From assembly GCF_013761175.1 (NCBI RefSeq), contig NZ_JACDUR010000001.1, forward strand, positions 124,001 to 188,000: a DNA stretch of 64,000 bases. The letters run 5' to 3'. The translations under genes were made by a program, and so were the position numbers. Positions 23,866 to 30,426 of the stretch are shown here, piece after piece. Numbering within the stretch: the first letter of the stretch is position 1; every line of letters begins with the position of its first letter. A model generated the notes under the pieces. That model made no database searches and had not been told where the DNA came from. It worked only from the letters and a program-made list of their open reading frames with translations. The DNA comes from Nonomuraea soli. Its GTDB lineage: Bacteria > Actinomycetota > Actinomycetes > Streptosporangiales > Streptosporangiaceae.

Positions 23866-24950
23866 TTCGGCAGCCCCAGGACTCGTTCGGCGATGAGGTT
23901 GCGCTGGATCTCGCTCGATCCCGCGTAGATGGTGTCGGCGCGGCTGAACAGGTACAGCCGCTGCAGTTCGGTCAGCTCGCCGCCCGGCGCGACCAGCCCG
24001 CCGAGCCCTTGGACGGCCTGGGCCAGCTCGCCGAGCCTCCTGTGCCACTCCGACCAGTACAGCTTGGCCGTGGCCAGGTGCGGGTCTCGGTGGCGCATGA
24101 TCTGCAGCTCGATCCACGACTGGGTGAGCCGGTCGAGCAGGATCGGGTCGCGCAGTTCCCCGGCGGCCGCGACCACCTTGGCGAACTCGCGCTGGAAGCC
24201 GATCTGCTGGGCGAGCGTCGAGACGCCGCGCTCGTAGCCGAGCGTCGCCATCGCCACCTTCCAGCCCTCGCCCGGCTCGCCCAGGATGTCGCCGGCGGCC
24301 GCCCTGGCGCCGTCGAAGAAGACCTCGTTGAACTCGCCGGTCCCGGTCAGCTGGACGATTGGGCGCACCTCGACGCCCGGCTGGTCCATCGGGACGAGCA
24401 GGTACGACAGGCCGCGGTGCCGGGCCGAGCCGGGTTCCGTACGGCACAGCACGAAGATCCAGTCGGCGACGTGGGCGAGCGAGGTCCACACCTTCTGCCC
24501 GGTGAGCACCCACTCGCCGCCCCGGAGCACCGCCTTGGTCTGCACGTTGGCCAGGTCGGATCCGGCATCGGGCTCGGAGTAGCCCTGGCACCACAGCTCC
24601 TCGCCGCGCTGGATCGGGGGCAGGAACCTGCGCTTGTGCTCCTCGGTGCCGAAGTCGAGGATCGTCGGGCCGATGAGGTTCTCGCCGATGTGGCCGACCC
24701 TGGCGGGGGCGTCGGCCCTGGCGTACTCCTCGTGGAAGGCGATCTGCTCCTCGACAGAGGCCGCGCGCCCGCCGTACTCCCGCGGCCAGCCGAGGCACGT
24801 CCAGCCGGCCTGGCCGAGGTGGCGTTCCCACGCCTGCCGTACCTCGAAGCCCTCGTGCTCGCGTCCTGGGCCGCCCAGGCCGCGCGCGTGCGCGAACGGG
24901 CCGTTCAGCGCCTCGCCGAGCCAGGCGCGCGCCTGCTCACGGAGCGTCAC
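23862..24950 (-). CDS. Acyl-CoA dehydrogenase, FadE30-like
   Basis: 362 residues with the full FadE layout: N-terminal helices, the FAD/substrate motif CQGYSEPDAGSDLANVQTKA (about 107-126), a beta domain (VWTSLAHVADWIF), and the C-terminal DTIYAGSSEIQRNLIAERVLGLP. A Gly occupies the position of the usual Glu/Arg variants near the end. FadE30 introduces the first double bond into the HIP-CoA propionyl chain. The GTG start lies within the end of the flavin-reductase gene (14-bp overlap). Operon order and the operator support the FadE30 role. Confidence 0.78.
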   Translation of the reverse strand: MTLREQARAWLGEALNGPFAHARGLGGPGREHEGFEVRQAWERHLGQAGWTCLGWPREYGGRAASVEEQIAFHEEYARADAPARVGHIGENLIGPTILDFGTEEHKRRFLPPIQRGEELWCQGYSEPDAGSDLANVQTKAVLRGGEWVLTGQKVWTSLAHVADWIFVLCRTEPGSARHRGLSYLLVPMDQPGVEVRPIVQLTGTGEFNEVFFDGARAAAGDILGEPGEGWKVAMATLGYERGVSTLAQQIGFQREFAKVVAAAGELRDPILLDRLTQSWIELQIMRHRDPHLATAKLYWSEWHRRLGELAQAVQGLGGLVAPGGELTELQRLYLFSRADTIYAGSSEIQRNLIAERVLGLPK

Positions 24951-25512
24951 GGAAGGCCCCGTAGCCTCCGCGGAAGAACACCAGCGGACCGCCCTCGGCG
25001 TGCGTGTCGAGCTGCAGCACGCGGGCCACGACGATCACGTGGTCGCCCGCCGGGTGCTCGGCCTCGATGGAGCAGTCGATCCAGGCGAGCGCGCCGTCGA
25101 GCACCGGGCTGCCGCCCGGCGAGTCGCTCCAGCCCAGGCCGGCGAACTTGTCGCCGCCCCTGGAGGCCAGTTGCAGGCAGATACGCTGCTGGTCCTCGGC
25201 CAGGACGTTGACCGTCAGGGTCTTGGCGCTGCGCAGGCGCGGCCAGCTCGTGCTGGTGTGCGCGACGCAGAAGGCGACCAGCGGCGGATCCAGGGAGACC
25301 GAGGTGAAGGAATTGGCGGCCAGGCCGCAGGGATCCCCTGAGGTGGGGTCCAGGGCCGTGATCGCGACCACACCGGTGGCGAACCTGCCCAGCACCGTGC
25401 GGAAACGCTGACCGTCGAGCTGGTTCCCGTTATGGGGGTGCATGGCGGCTCCGTTGCGTGGGTGACCGTTGCACTCCTCGGGCGCGAGCAGCCGTGCCGC
25501 GTGAGTGCTCAT
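24937..25512 (-). CDS. Flavin reductase (HpaC/HsaB family)
   Basis: 191 residues of the flavin-reductase-like split barrel: FRTVLGRFATGVVAITAL (about 35-52), AANSFTSVSLDPPLVAFCVA and the C-terminal LFRG-like VFFRGGYGAF. Such enzymes use NAD(P)H to make free reduced flavin for a partner monooxygenase. It leads the FadE30-like/IpdF-like operon. The start ATG has GGAGG 7 nt upstream and a TATGAT -10 at 25532-25537 overlapping the KstR2 operator. No flavin-dependent hydroxylase lies in this operon; the LLM protein at 41.9 kb is a possible partner. Confidence 0.82.
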   Translation of the reverse strand: MSTHAARLLAPEECNGHPRNGAAMHPHNGNQLDGQRFRTVLGRFATGVVAITALDPTSGDPCGLAANSFTSVSLDPPLVAFCVAHTSTSWPRLRSAKTLTVNVLAEDQQRICLQLASRGGDKFAGLGWSDSPGGSPVLDGALAWIDCSIEAEHPAGDHVIVVARVLQLDTHAEGGPLVFFRGGYGAFRDAP

Positions 25513-25536
25513 GGTCGCCTCCTTCAGCCGTATCAT

Positions 25537-25550
25537 ACCAAGCGCTTGCT
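25537..25550. promoter_or_regulatory. Predicted KstR2 operator, perfect match (flavin reductase operon)
   Basis: ACCAAGCGCTTGCT fits AnCAAGnnCTTGnT exactly and overlaps the TATGAT -10 box of the leftward operon by one base. A related CAAGCGCTTA half-palindrome lies at 25581-25590, between this site and the rightward gene. Confidence 0.8.
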
Positions 25551-25600
25551 TGGACGGTAGGTGGCTTGCTCGGAAAGTGTCAAGCGCTTAGGTTGAGGGT

Positions 25601-26746
25601 GTGGCCAAGCGCTTGCTTGCTTTTTCTGATCGTACGGCCCTCGCGGGCATCGGATACACCGACTTCTCCAAGAACTCCGGCGTCAGCACCCTGACCCTCG
25701 CCTGCCGCGCCATCCTCGCCGCCCTCGACGACGCCGGGCTCGGCGTCGACGACGTCGACGGGATCGCCACCCACCGGGTCGGCGACTCCGTGCCGCCCTC
25801 CACCGTCGGGCCCGCGCTCGGCATGGGCGCCCCCACCTGGTACCTGGACCAGTTCGGAGGCGGGAGCGTCTCGCACTCGGTCGTCGGGCAGGCCGCCCTG
25901 GCCGTCGCCGCCGGACTGGCCGAGACCGTCGTCTGCTACCGGGCCATCAACGCACGCTCGGAGTTCCGCATGGGCACCGCCGCCTCACCCGGCATGGAGG
26001 CGCAGTACCAGGTGCCCTACGGGCTGGCCCAGCCGCTGCAGCACTTCGCCATGGCCGCCAGGATGCACATGATCCGCTACGGCACCACCGCCGAGCACCT
26101 GGGCCGGATCGCGGTGCGGCAGCGGGCCCACGCGGTCAAGAACCCGCGCGCGCTCATGCGGGTGCCGATCACCCTCGACGACTACCTGGCCAGCCGGTGG
26201 ATCGCCGAGCCGTTCCGGCTGCTCGACTGCTGCCTGGAAACCGACGGCGCCTGCGCCGTGGTCGTCACCTCGGCCGAGCGGGCCCGTTCGCTCCGCCGTA
26301 CGCCGGTCCTGATCTCGGCGGCCGCCTGGGGCGGCGGCGACTCGTTCCTGTCCGGCGCCTCACCCGCCGACCCGACCGTCACCGCCGCCGCCGAACTCGC
26401 CCCCCGCCTGTACGGCCAGGCGGGACTCGGGCCCTCGGACATCTCGGTGGCGATGTTGTACGACTGCTTCACCTACTCGGTGCTCGTGCAGCTGGAGGAC
26501 TACGGATTCTGCGCCAAGGGCGAAGGCGGCGACTACCTGGAGGAGTCGCTGCCGTTCAACACCCACGGCGGATTCCTGTCCGAGGGGTACGTGCACGGGC
26601 TCAACCATGTCGCCGAGGCCGTCTCCCAGCTGCGGTGGGAGGCGGGCGACCGGCAGGTGCCCGGGGCGTCGGCCGCGCTGTCGACCTCGCAGCCGGGCTA
26701 CGTCCTGCCGGCCACCTCGGCGCTCATCCTGCGGAGGGACTCGTGA
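25601..26746 (+). CDS. Ltp-like thiolase-fold protein (SCP2-thiolase / retro-aldolase type)
   Basis: 381 residues of the lipid-transfer-protein thiolase group: ALAGIGYTDFSKNSG at the N terminus and a conserved GFLSEGYVHGLNHVAEAV and STSQPGYVLPATSALIL at the C terminus. The usual nucleophilic Cys is absent; the equivalent stretch reads DQFGGGSVSHSVVG. Ltp2-type members without Cys act with a DUF35 partner as retro-aldolases that remove a propionyl side chain from steroid CoA esters. The next gene is a DUF35 protein with a GTGA overlap. The GTG 25601 start is tentative, because an operator overlaps it; TTG 25613 is the alternative. Confidence 0.78.
   Translation: MAKRLLAFSDRTALAGIGYTDFSKNSGVSTLTLACRAILAALDDAGLGVDDVDGIATHRVGDSVPPSTVGPALGMGAPTWYLDQFGGGSVSHSVVGQAALAVAAGLAETVVCYRAINARSEFRMGTAASPGMEAQYQVPYGLAQPLQHFAMAARMHMIRYGTTAEHLGRIAVRQRAHAVKNPRALMRVPITLDDYLASRWIAEPFRLLDCCLETDGACAVVVTSAERARSLRRTPVLISAAAWGGGDSFLSGASPADPTVTAAAELAPRLYGQAGLGPSDISVAMLYDCFTYSVLVQLEDYGFCAKGEGGDYLEESLPFNTHGGFLSEGYVHGLNHVAEAVSQLRWEAGDRQVPGASAALSTSQPGYVLPATSALILRRDS
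25604..25617. promoter_or_regulatory. KstR2-like operator over the start of the thiolase-like gene
   Basis: GCCAAGCGCTTGCT differs from the motif only at its first base. It lies inside codons 2-6 of the open frame starting at GTG 25601, so either the real start is downstream or the repressor binds within the coding region. Confidence 0.65.
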
Positions 26747-27093
26747 CCGATCGGGATTCCGCGGCGTGGTGGGAACGGGTGGCGGAAGGGCGGCTGGAGG
26801 TGCAGGAGTGCTCACGCTGCGGCACGCTGCGTTTCCCCGCGCGGGCCTTCTGCCCGCGATGCCGCGCGGAGGACTGGCGATGGCGCGCGGTCGAGCCGGT
26901 CGCCGAGGTGGACAGCTGGATCGTCGAGCGGCGCACGACGCCGCCGACCACGATCGTCCGGGTGCGGCTGGCGCGGGCACCGCACGTCGTCATGTACGGC
27001 AACTGGCGGGCGGAGCGGGAGCCGTCGCCGGGGGAGCGGGTCGGGGCGGTCTTCGAGGACGGGCCCAAGGTCAACTGGGTTCCTCGGCCCTGA
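26743..27093 (+). CDS. DUF35/OB-fold zinc-ribbon acyl-CoA-associated protein
   Basis: 116 residues: an N-terminal helix WWERVAEGRLEVQ, a zinc ribbon with CSRCG and CPRC (about 22-42), then an OB-fold ending in GAVFEDGPKVNWVPR. DUF35 proteins bind CoA thioesters and partner thiolase-fold proteins (ChsH2 with Ltp2 in cholesterol side-chain removal). Overlap with the Ltp-like stop (GTGA) indicates a stoichiometric complex. The 3' end overlaps the convergent HTH gene by 23 bp. Confidence 0.82.
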   Translation: MTDRDSAAWWERVAEGRLEVQECSRCGTLRFPARAFCPRCRAEDWRWRAVEPVAEVDSWIVERRTTPPTTIVRVRLARAPHVVMYGNWRAEREPSPGERVGAVFEDGPKVNWVPRP

Positions 27094-27538
27094 AACGCTC
27101 GTGGGCGGCCTGTTTGGTGATGCCCATGGCGGAGCCGACCTGGGCCCAGGAGGCGCCGCCGGTGCGGGCGGCGGCGACGGCCTGGTCGAGCAGGGTGCGC
27201 TGCCAGCTCTCGACGTGCGACAGCAGGGTCAGGGCGGCCAGCGGGCGCTCCTGGGTGAGGTTGACGATCTGCTCGCACAGCAGGTCGGACTTGACCACCA
27301 GCCAGCCGGGCGGCGCCGCCGCGGCCAGGGGCATCACGTGGCGGTACCACTGCAGCTCCGCGTCCTTCGCGCCCTCGGGCGTGGCCGGTGATCGCCGACG
27401 GCTGGTCCAGCCGCACGAGCAGGTCGCCTGGTAGCCGACGAAGTCGCGGGTGAACAGCTCGGCGGAGCGCGCGAGCGAGCCGTCGGGCAGGACAGGTGTG
27501 GTGTGGCCCTCGTGATCCGGGACGTCGGGGAACCTCAT
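27071..27538 (-). CDS. Putative DNA-binding protein with C-terminal HTH
   Basis: 155 residues. A Cys pair (ATCSCGW, about 39-45) near the N terminus may bind metal. A central helical region (PLAALTLLSHVESWQRTLLD) follows. The C terminus reads like a sigma-region-4-type HTH: GGASWAQVGSAMGITKQAAH (about 127-146). No named family is recognised. Two palindromes lie directly upstream of the start (27543-27588), which suggests autoregulation. Confidence 0.65.
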   Translation of the reverse strand: MRFPDVPDHEGHTTPVLPDGSLARSAELFTRDFVGYQATCSCGWTSRRRSPATPEGAKDAELQWYRHVMPLAAAAPPGWLVVKSDLLCEQIVNLTQERPLAALTLLSHVESWQRTLLDQAVAAARTGGASWAQVGSAMGITKQAAHERFRAEEPS

Positions 27539-27542
27539 GGGG

Positions 27543-27588
27543 CGTCAAGCTACCTTGACGATCCGATTGCCGTCAAGGTTGCCTGACG
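27543..27588. promoter_or_regulatory. Twin 18-bp palindromes upstream of the HTH gene
   Basis: CGTCAAGCTACCTTGACG (27543-27560, perfect 7-bp arms) and CGTCAAGGTTGCCTGACG (27571-27588, imperfect). The centres are 28 bp apart. The first begins 5 bp from the ATG of the HTH gene. Confidence 0.7.
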
Positions 27589-27605
27589 GCTTGAGGGACG
27601 GAAAA

Positions 27606-27642
27606 CGCGTCCTGGCGGGCGTGGGGGACCCGCCAGGACGCG
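27606..27642 (-). terminator. Intrinsic terminator of the small leftward gene
   Basis: CGCGTCCTGGCGGG and CCCGCCAGGACGCG form a perfect 14-bp stem with a 9-nt loop. On the minus strand it is followed by TTTTCC, so it terminates the gene at 27694-28023. Confidence 0.8.
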
Positions 27643-27693
27643 CCTCCTTCCCCGTACGTGATCGTGACCAGGACTCCGGCGAGGGTTGGAGTC

Positions 27694-28023
27694 CTAGCCC
27701 GAGTGCTCACGCACGGAGCCGGTGGGGGAGTGTTCCTCCTCGAGGTGCTGCCCGTGCCGGTAGCGCTCGGCGATGAGTTGCGCCGCGCCGACCGGATCGT
27801 CGATGGGATGCGTGATCGTCGCGCCCTCCTCGGTCCACACGAACGACCCGTCCTTGCACCACACGGTCAACTCGGTGAGCACCGACAACACGGACATGCC
27901 GTTGGCGTTGCTCTGGTAGGTGTGGGTGAACCCCTGGCGATGCAACGCGTAACGCAGTAAACGTGTTGCCTCGCGGGGGTCATGCCAGGGCAGATACGAC
28001 GTGGCCGAGAGCACCGGGCTCAC
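27694..28023 (-). CDS. Hypothetical protein, small actinobacterial type
   Basis: 109 residues starting at GTG. It contains LRYALHRQGFTHTYQSNANGMSVL and LTVWCKDGSFVW and ends in an acidic/His-rich tail. It reads as a small soluble alpha/beta protein, with no signal peptide or membrane segment. Similar short proteins are often seen beside GntR or XRE regulators in actinomycetes. Here it is divergent from a GntR regulator, with 126-132 bp between them. Function unknown. Confidence 0.65.
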   Translation of the reverse strand: MSPVLSATSYLPWHDPREATRLLRYALHRQGFTHTYQSNANGMSVLSVLTELTVWCKDGSFVWTEEGATITHPIDDPVGAAQLIAERYRHGQHLEEEHSPTGSVREHSG

Positions 28024-28100
28024 CCCCTCGAAGGACTCCGCCTTTGATGGATTTGTACCAACGAATGGATGATGCGGCTGTCAAGGGCGTCCGGTCAAGG

Positions 28101-28144
28101 GGTTCTGGCCTGCTAGAACCAGATCGTCTAAATTGTTGGAACAA
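28101..28144. promoter_or_regulatory. Inverted repeats upstream of the GntR gene
   Basis: GGTTCT-N8-AGAACC (28101-28120) and TTGTT-GG-AACAA (28133-28144) lie between the divergent hypothetical gene and the GntR start. Either could be the operator of this regulator. Confidence 0.5.
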
Positions 28145-28155
28145 AAGGGGTGAAA

Positions 28156-28905
28156 GTGGCAGCGTCCCCGCTTTATCGCCAGGTGGCCTCGATCTTGCGG
28201 CAGGCCATCTACTCAGGCGTCTACAAGCCCGGTGACGTTTTGCCCACAGAGGCGGAGCTTCAGGACAAGTACGGCATCAGCCGGAACACCGCTCGAAACG
28301 CCTTGATCATGTTGCTGAACGAGGGTCTCATCACCCGGACCCCGCGCATCGGTTCCGTCGTCCGCGAGCGCCGCGCGCTGCTCATCCATCCGCAGCGCGA
28401 GCTCGAGCCCCAGCCGGAGGGAGAGATCAGGGAGGCGTTCGCCACGGCGGTGCGGACCGAGGGGCGCGAGTTCAGCCAGGACATCATGATCGAGACCGTC
28501 GGCGCGGACGACGAGATCGCCGGCCGGCTGGAGCTCGGCGACGGAGAGTTCGCGATCGTACGGCGGCGCCTGCGTTACGTGGACGGCCAGCCGTACAACA
28601 TCAACGACTCCTACTATCCGCGCAAGATCGTCCAGCTCTCGGAGATCGCGGAGCCCGGCGACATCAGAAGAGGCGCCAACCGGGTCCTGCAGGAGCTCGG
28701 GCACAGGCAGGTACGCGTCGTGGACGACATCATGGGCAGGATGCCCACGCAGCGGGAGGCCGAGCTCCTCCAGCTGGACGCCGGCACGTGCGTCCTGGTG
28801 TTCGTCCGCGTCGGGTACGACGCGAGCGACACGCCGGTCCGTGTCGCGGTGTCGGTGTTTCCCGCCGACAAGCACTTGATCAGATACGAGCTCGACCTCG
28901 ACTGA
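28156..28905 (+). CDS. GntR/HutC-family regulator with UTRA domain
   Basis: 249 residues. The N-terminal winged helix covers LYRQVASILRQAIYSGVYKPGD, PTEAELQDKYGISRNTAR (about 29-46) and the wing RTPRIGSVV. The UTRA ligand-binding domain covers about residues 85-245 and ends in a typical ADKHLIRYELDL. GTG 28156 is preferred to GTG 28150 because AAGGGG then sits 5 nt upstream. Ligands of UTRA domains are usually sugars, amino acids or their phosphates. No catabolic operon adjoins, so its target is not obvious. Confidence 0.85.
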   Translation: MAASPLYRQVASILRQAIYSGVYKPGDVLPTEAELQDKYGISRNTARNALIMLLNEGLITRTPRIGSVVRERRALLIHPQRELEPQPEGEIREAFATAVRTEGREFSQDIMIETVGADDEIAGRLELGDGEFAIVRRRLRYVDGQPYNINDSYYPRKIVQLSEIAEPGDIRRGANRVLQELGHRQVRVVDDIMGRMPTQREAELLQLDAGTCVLVFVRVGYDASDTPVRVAVSVFPADKHLIRYELDLD

Positions 28906-29016
28906 GCGAGCTCGCTTGGGGGTGATCTCGCCGACCGGCGCCCCGCGAGCCTTTTCGGACTTGCCGCGCCGGTGATGGGAGTAGTGCATACTCCCGAAAA
29001 TTCGATTTATCCAGAA

Positions 29017-29064
29017 ATATCCGGATATGTGCAGCGCGCCATCACTCGAACACAGTCCGTGTTC
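29017..29064. promoter_or_regulatory. Palindromes upstream of the GNAT gene
   Basis: ATATCCGGATAT (29017-29028) is a perfect 12-bp palindrome in an AT-rich patch. GAACAC-N5-GTGTTC (29048-29064) follows. Both lie in the 192-bp spacer before the acetyltransferase start. The second lacks the N4 spacing of an actinobacterial LexA box. Confidence 0.5.
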
Positions 29065-29097
29065 ACGCGCACACCCACCGCAACGAAGGGATGTCCG

Positions 29098-29679
29098 ATG
29101 CACTCGAAGACCCTCCTTGCTCCACTGACCCTCCGGCGAGCGGAGCCCGGTGACCTCTCAGGTGTCCTCACCCTCCTCGCAGACACCGCCGAATGGCTGC
29201 ATTCCCAGGGGGTGCGGCAATGGCCGCGCGGCGGGTTCGGCCCGGAGCGCATCGAGCCGCTGATCGCCGAGGGCACGCTCTACGTGCTGGAGTCCGGGCT
29301 GTTCGACCCCGTGGCCAGCATCGCGCTCGACACGCATGCCGACCGCGAGTTCTGGACCCCGGCCGACCGCCCGGCCGACGCGCTCTACGTGCACAAGCTG
29401 GCCGTCTCCCGCGGCTGGTCGGGAAGCGGCCTGGGCGACGCCCTGCTGGACTGGGCCGGCGGCTGCGTGGGGGACGCCGGGCTGCGCTGGCTGCGGCTTG
29501 ACTGTGCCAAGGACAACGCGCGGCTGCAGGACTACTATCGGCGACGCGGGTTCACTCACCTGCGGACGGTGGATCTCCCCCACCGGGCCTCGGGGGCACT
29601 CTTCCAGCGTGCCGCCGCTCGCCACGACGACCACGAGCTCTTCCGGGATCTGACCACGTCCGAGCTGGTCAGCGCCTGA
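29098..29679 (+). CDS. GNAT-family N-acetyltransferase
   Basis: 193 residues. LTLRRAEPGDLSGVLTLLAD opens the domain; the acetyl-CoA loop is LAVSRGWSGSGLGDALLDWA (about 101-120), a slightly variant Q/RxxGxG/A; LRLDCAKDNARLQDYYRRRGF (about 132-152) is the C-terminal part. ATG 29098 with GAAGGG upstream is preferred to longer in-frame starts that run into the palindromic spacer. Substrate unknown. Confidence 0.8.
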   Translation: MHSKTLLAPLTLRRAEPGDLSGVLTLLADTAEWLHSQGVRQWPRGGFGPERIEPLIAEGTLYVLESGLFDPVASIALDTHADREFWTPADRPADALYVHKLAVSRGWSGSGLGDALLDWAGGCVGDAGLRWLRLDCAKDNARLQDYYRRRGFTHLRTVDLPHRASGALFQRAAARHDDHELFRDLTTSELVSA

Positions 29680-29691
29680 GGCTCCAGAAAA

Positions 29692-29718
29692 TGCCCCCTT
29701 CCCGCCCGGAAGGGGGCA
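29692..29718. terminator. Hairpin terminator between the GNAT and cutC genes
   Basis: TGCCCCCTTCC and GGAAGGGGGCA form a perfect 11-bp stem with a 5-nt loop, 13 bp after the GNAT stop. There is no long T-run on the plus side. Confidence 0.75.
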
Positions 29719-29741
29719 GATCAGGCGATAGCCTTTGCCCG

Positions 29742-30422
29742 ATGACTGGTTCACTGCTTGAGGTGATCGCGCTCGACGTGCGCGACGCCGTGGCCGCCGA
29801 GCGCGGCGGTGCCGACCGCCTGGAGGTCGTCGCCGACATGTCCGCCGACGGGCTCACCCCCGCCCCGGAGACCGTCGCGGCCATCTCCGGCGAGTGCGCG
29901 CTGCCGCAGATGGTCATGATCCGTGCCACGGCGGGCTTCACCGCCGACGCCGAGACGCTCGACGGCCTGCGCCGGGCGATCAAGGAACTGTCGGCCGCCG
30001 GTGCGGCGGGGTTCGTCTTCGGCTTCCACGACGCCGCCGGCATGGTCGACCTGGCCGCCACGGAGGCGATGATCCACGCGGCGTCGCCGCTGCCGTGGAC
30101 CTTCCACCGCGCCGTCGACCACGCGGCGGACATGCACGCCGCCTGGCGGGCCGTCCGCCTCCTGCCCAACCTCGCCACCGTCCTCACCTCGGGAGCCCCC
30201 TCGGGGGTGGCCGACGGGCTGCCGGTGCTCAAGGCCCGCGCGGAGGCGGGGGACGCTTCGCTGATCCTCGCGGGCGGAGGCCTGAAGCCCGAGCACGTGC
30301 CGGAACTGCTGTCGTACGGCGTGCGGGCCTTCCACGTGGGGAGCGCGGTGCGCGGCTCATGGCGCGAGCCGGTCGACCCGGCGCTCGTGGGCAAGTGGCG
30401 TCAGCTGGTGGATCGCGACTGA
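29742..30422 (+). CDS. cutC: CutC-family protein
   Basis: 226 residues forming a TIM barrel of the CutC family. It shows LEVIALDVRDAVAAERGGAD (about 5-24), GGADRLEVVADMSADGLTP (about 21-39), TFHRAVDH and the C-terminal GVRAFHVGSAVRG. Once linked to copper homeostasis, the family's enzymatic role is still unclear. The start follows TAGCCT by 7 nt, so the transcript looks leaderless. The gene ends 4 bp from the convergent kinase gene. Confidence 0.85.
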   Translation: MTGSLLEVIALDVRDAVAAERGGADRLEVVADMSADGLTPAPETVAAISGECALPQMVMIRATAGFTADAETLDGLRRAIKELSAAGAAGFVFGFHDAAGMVDLAATEAMIHAASPLPWTFHRAVDHAADMHAAWRAVRLLPNLATVLTSGAPSGVADGLPVLKARAEAGDASLILAGGGLKPEHVPELLSYGVRAFHVGSAVRGSWREPVDPALVGKWRQLVDRD

Positions 30423-30426
30423 GGAG

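Noticed and set aside
25601..26746. Classical acetyl-CoA acetyltransferase
   Set aside because: The nucleophilic Cys motif CGSS is absent, and a DUF35 partner overlaps the stop, as in Ltp-type proteins.
29048..29064. LexA/SOS box upstream of the GNAT gene
   Set aside because: GAACAC-N5-GTGTTC has GAAC and GTTC separated by 9 bases, not 4 as in actinobacterial SOS boxes.
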